Assembly: GCA_902783205.1 (NCBI GenBank)
Contig: CACZQE010000325.1
Location: forward strand, 1 to 8,719
DNA length: 8,719 nt
Direction: 5' to 3'
From: an uncultured Lachnospiraceae bacterium
GTDB taxonomy: Bacteria; Bacillota_A; Clostridia; Lachnospirales; Lachnospiraceae
Shown: positions 6,639 to 8,719 of the stretch, one piece after another
Layout of the letters: every line of letters begins with the position of its first letter
How positions within the stretch are numbered: position 1 is the first letter of the stretch
Translations under genes and position numbers: made by a program
Notes under the pieces: model-generated
Databases searched by the model: none
What the model was told of the DNA's origin: nothing
What the model saw: the letters and a program-made list of their open reading frames with translations, nothing else

Positions 6639-7466
6639 TTATGCTTCCCCCGCTTTCTCAAGTTCTGCCATGGCAGTTGCAAACTGCTCGTCATTGGGTG
6701 CCGATCCATGCCAGGATACCTGGTTTTCCATAAAGGAAACGCCCTTACCCTTGACAGTCTTCATAATGATCGCTGTCGGCTGTCCTTTCACACCGCGTGC
6801 TTCCTTAAATGCGTCCGCCAGCTGCTGCATGTCATTTCCGTCCTCCACGTTGATCACATGGAAGTTAAATGCCTCAAATTTCTTATCGATCGGATAGGGA
6901 GAACATACCTCCGTGATGGGTCCGTCGATCTGAAGATTGTTGTTGTCCACGATCACAACCAGATTGTCAAGCTTTCTTGCTCCTGCAAACATGGCAGCCT
7001 CCCATACCTGGCCTTCCTGGATTTCTCCGTCACCCAGGAGTGTGTATGTACGGAAAGACTTGTTCTGAAGCTTTGCACCCATAGCCATTCCGACTGCTGC
7101 CGAGATTCCCTGTCCCAGGGATCCGCTTGACATGTCTACGCCGGGAGTATGGGCAATACAGGGATGGCCCTGCAGATGGGATCCGATATGACGAAGGGTC
7201 TCCAGGTCGGATACGGGGAAATAACCTCTGTTGGCAAGTACGGAATAGAGGCCCGGTGCCGTATGTCCCTTGGAAAGGACGAAGCGGTCTCTGTCAGGAT
7301 TCTTCGGATCTTTGGGATCAATGTTCATTTCTTCAAAATAAAGATAGGTAAATACGTCAGCTGCTGAAAGGGAGCCGCCCGGATGTCCGGACTTTGCCGC
7401 ATGTGTGCCGACGATGATTCCCTTACGCACTTCATTTGCTTTCAGTTTCAGTTCTCTGATATCCAT
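6639..7466 (-). CDS. transketolase, N-terminal subunit
   Basis: A 275-aa thiamine-diphosphate-binding half of transketolase. Conserved residues include His28 in SGHPGG, His68 in SKGHTAP and His101 in QGHP. The TPP/metal motif starts at GDG (145-147) and ends at the Asn run 175-177, and His253 lies in SWHGSAP. It works with the downstream C-terminal subunit; neither half is active alone in known split enzymes. The frame begins at an ATG at 7481, but I choose the ATG at 7466 (MDIRELK). CTGGAGGA lies 5-6 nt before that ATG, and the family normally starts at this point; the upstream ATG has no good ribosome site. The gene starts 20 bp after the transaldolase stop. Its last codons hold the ribosome site of the next gene. 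Confidence 0.94.
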   Translation of the reverse strand: MDIRELKLKANEVRKGIIVGTHAAKSGHPGGSLSAADVFTYLYFEEMNIDPKDPKNPDRDRFVLSKGHTAPGLYSVLANRGYFPVSDLETLRHIGSHLQGHPCIAHTPGVDMSSGSLGQGISAAVGMAMGAKLQNKSFRTYTLLGDGEIQEGQVWEAAMFAGARKLDNLVVIVDNNNLQIDGPITEVCSPYPIDKKFEAFNFHVINVEDGNDMQQLADAFKEARGVKGQPTAIIMKTVKGKGVSFMENQVSWHGSAPNDEQFATAMAELEKAGEA

Positions 7467-7486
7467 ATTGTCCTCCAGCATGCGTT

Positions 7487-8140
7487 TTACTCACCAAATA
7501 CGGCGATATAGTCTTTCTTGAACTTCTCGATTCCCTGATCTGTCAGAGGATGTTTTGTCATCTGTTCGATTACCTTGTAGGGAACAGTAGCGATGTCAGC
7601 ACCTGCCAGTGCGCAGTCCGTCACATGGATGGGAGTTCTCACGCTGGCTGCGATAATCTGTGTATCAATACCGGCAACATCGAAGATCTCCGCGATCTCA
7701 CGGATCAGGTCAACGCCGCGTACATTGATGTCGTCCAGTCTTCCCAGGAAGGGAGACACATAGGTAGCGCCTGCTCTTGCCGCAAGAAGTGCCTGGTTGG
7801 CGGAGAAGATCAGTGTCAGGTTGGTCTTGATTCCTTCTGCAGTGCAGGCCTTACATGCCTTGAGACCTTCTGCAGTCATGGGGATCTTAACAACCATGTT
7901 GGGATGAATGGCTGCGATTTCCCGCGCTTCTTTGATCATGGTTTCAGCGTCTGTTGTGGTCGCTTTGACCTCACCACTGATGGGGCCGTCTACGATACTC
8001 GCGATTTCCTTGATTACCTCGTTAAAGTCCCTTCCTTCTTTGGCAATCAGAGAAGGATTGGTCGTAACGCCGCAGATCACACCCATGTCATTGGCTTTAC
8101 GGATGTCATCCACATTTGCCGTGTCAATAAAGAATCTCAT
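7487..8140 (-). CDS. tal: transaldolase, TalC/FSA-type short form
   Basis: A 217-aa class I aldolase that moves a dihydroxyacetone unit between sedoheptulose 7-phosphate and glyceraldehyde 3-phosphate, giving erythrose 4-phosphate and fructose 6-phosphate. The Schiff-base lysine is Lys85 in VVKIPMT. Asp6 lies in FIDTAN, followed by the [10 protein letters not shown] motif (23-32), [20 protein letters not shown] in two strands/helices (106-125), and SPFLGRLDD (129-137). Residue 57 is Glu (GEVKATT), where E. coli fructose-6-phosphate aldolase has Gln. Glu here is associated with true transaldolase activity, so I prefer transaldolase over the FSA name often given to these proteins. The ATG at 8140 has CGGAGGG 7 nt upstream. 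It lies 27 bp after the divergent isomerase gene and 20 bp before transketolase, and completes the non-oxidative pentose phosphate set. Confidence 0.94.
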   Translation of the reverse strand: MRFFIDTANVDDIRKANDMGVICGVTTNPSLIAKEGRDFNEVIKEIASIVDGPISGEVKATTTDAETMIKEAREIAAIHPNMVVKIPMTAEGLKACKACTAEGIKTNLTLIFSANQALLAARAGATYVSPFLGRLDDINVRGVDLIREIAEIFDVAGIDTQIIAASVRTPIHVTDCALAGADIATVPYKVIEQMTKHPLTDQGIEKFKKDYIAVFGE

Positions 8141-8167
8141 AATGCATCCCTCCGTTCAGAATTGTTA

Positions 8168-8602
8168 TTATTTGTTCTCGTAATCGTAAACTGCCTGTAC
8201 TTTGTCAACGGAACGGCAGTTGGGATCCCACTCTACACTGAGATACTCTTTTAAGATGCACTCAGCCAGTTTGATTCCCACTACCTGTGAACCCATGGTG
8301 ATGATGTTGGCATGGTTGGACAGTTCTGCTCTCTGTGCCTGATATACATCATGGACACATGCCGCGTAAGCGCCCTTCACCTTGTTGGCAGCGATGGAGA
8401 CACCGATTCCTGTACCGCAGACGATAATACCTCTGTCATACTCGCCTGCAGCCACAGCCTCTGCCACCTTGATGGCAGTGTTGGCGTAAATGGGGTCGTC
8501 GCTTCCGAAATCCTCTACTTCATGTCCCAGTTCCTTTGCGTAATCCATCAGATGCAGCTTGAAAGAATCTGCGTTGGGATCACATCCAAATGCTAACTTC
8601 AT
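8168..8602 (-). CDS. divergent RpiB/LacAB-family sugar-phosphate isomerase
   Basis: A 144-aa relative of ribose-5-phosphate isomerase B with an altered active site. It keeps the fold landmarks: Asp8, the VCGTGIGVSIAANKVKG loop (61-77) with the catalytic Cys62, and the ANIITMGSQVVG strand (98-109). The Asp-His pair of RpiB is Asp8-Pro9 here (GCDPNAD). The EHNNAN histidine is replaced by Ser95, with a His at 97 (SNHAN). Of the two C-terminal arginines, one remains (Arg130) and the other is Lys134. It is therefore probably not a second ribose-5-phosphate isomerase but acts on another aldose/ketose phosphate. RpiB relatives isomerise tetrulose 4-phosphates in erythritol and threitol pathways and galactose 6-phosphate in LacAB, so such substrates are possible. 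A strong AAAGGAGG lies 7 nt before the ATG. It is the first complete gene of the sugar operon in the window, 51 bp after the upstream partial gene. Confidence 0.88.
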   Translation of the reverse strand: MKLAFGCDPNADSFKLHLMDYAKELGHEVEDFGSDDPIYANTAIKVAEAVAAGEYDRGIIVCGTGIGVSIAANKVKGAYAACVHDVYQAQRAELSNHANIITMGSQVVGIKLAECILKEYLSVEWDPNCRSVDKVQAVYDYENK

Positions 8603-8653
8603 AATGTAACCTCCTTTATGTGCTGTATGCCTTTATGTGAATTCTTTGTTCTC

Positions 8654-8719
8654 TCAGTCGTAGATCTCTTTTGTGATTGTTTCGGCAATGTCCTCAAGTC
8701 TTCCGTTATCCTTTGCAAA
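8654..8719 (-). CDS. C-terminal end of an unidentified gene
   Basis: The right edge of the window holds the last 21 codons and TGA stop of a minus-strand gene. The visible tail contains DNGRLEDIAETITKEIYD, a probably helical, acidic C-terminus. It is too short to assign. The stop lies 51 bp before the divergent isomerase gene, with no terminator or clear promoter in the gap, so it is probably the preceding gene of the same operon. If so, it could be a dehydrogenase, isomerase, aldolase or transporter part that would reveal the pathway substrate. Codon usage and frame are consistent with coding sequence, but the call rests mainly on position. Confidence 0.5.
   Translation of the reverse strand, partial: FAKDNGRLEDIAETITKEIYD

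Noticed and set aside
1..8719. Mobile elements, CRISPR arrays, tRNA or rRNA genes, riboswitches
   Set aside because: I saw no spaced direct repeats, transposase motifs, cloverleaf sequences or recognised aptamer cores in the window.

Overview
The window looks like the chromosome of a Gram-positive anaerobe of the Clostridia, most probably a Lachnospiraceae gut bacterium. The reasons are GC content near 50 %, strong AGGAGG-type ribosome binding sites, a transketolase split into two genes, a short TalC-type transaldolase, and a Clostridia-style DUF815 (COG2607) ATPase. This taxonomic call is an inference from gene style, not from a marker gene.

Right part (about 3625-8719, all minus strand, read right to left): a sugar-phosphate operon. 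After the tail of an unidentified gene (8654-8719) come a divergent RpiB/LacAB-family isomerase, a TalC-type transaldolase, the N- and C-terminal halves of transketolase, an FGGY-family sugar kinase and finally a canonical ribose-5-phosphate isomerase B. Gaps are 0 to 56 bp and each gene has a visible ribosome binding site. Together the genes can phosphorylate a keto-sugar, interconvert aldose and ketose phosphates, and pass the carbon through transketolase and transaldolase into glycolysis. The substrate is not revealed. A pentose or pentitol is the simplest reading, but the odd first isomerase leaves room for a tetrose, tetritol or unusual sugar. The operon promoter lies to the right of the window.

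Middle (about 3014-3624): a 223-bp divergent intergenic region with a candidate promoter for each direction. The same hexamer stem (GGCAGG/CCTGCC) occurs as a hairpin just upstream of the ribosome binding site of each divergent transcript. A 100-aa protein of unknown function is read to the right from here. It ends at a hairpin flanked by six A and six T residues, which can terminate both this gene and the convergent sugar operon.

Left part (1-3013, minus strand): a second operon of a 226-aa unknown protein, a 436-aa AAA+ ATPase of the DUF815 type, a 59-aa charged protein, and a family-2 glycosyltransferase. The 226-aa protein and the ATPase meet with no spacing (TAAATG). The biological role of this second operon is unknown and it is the least explained part of the window.
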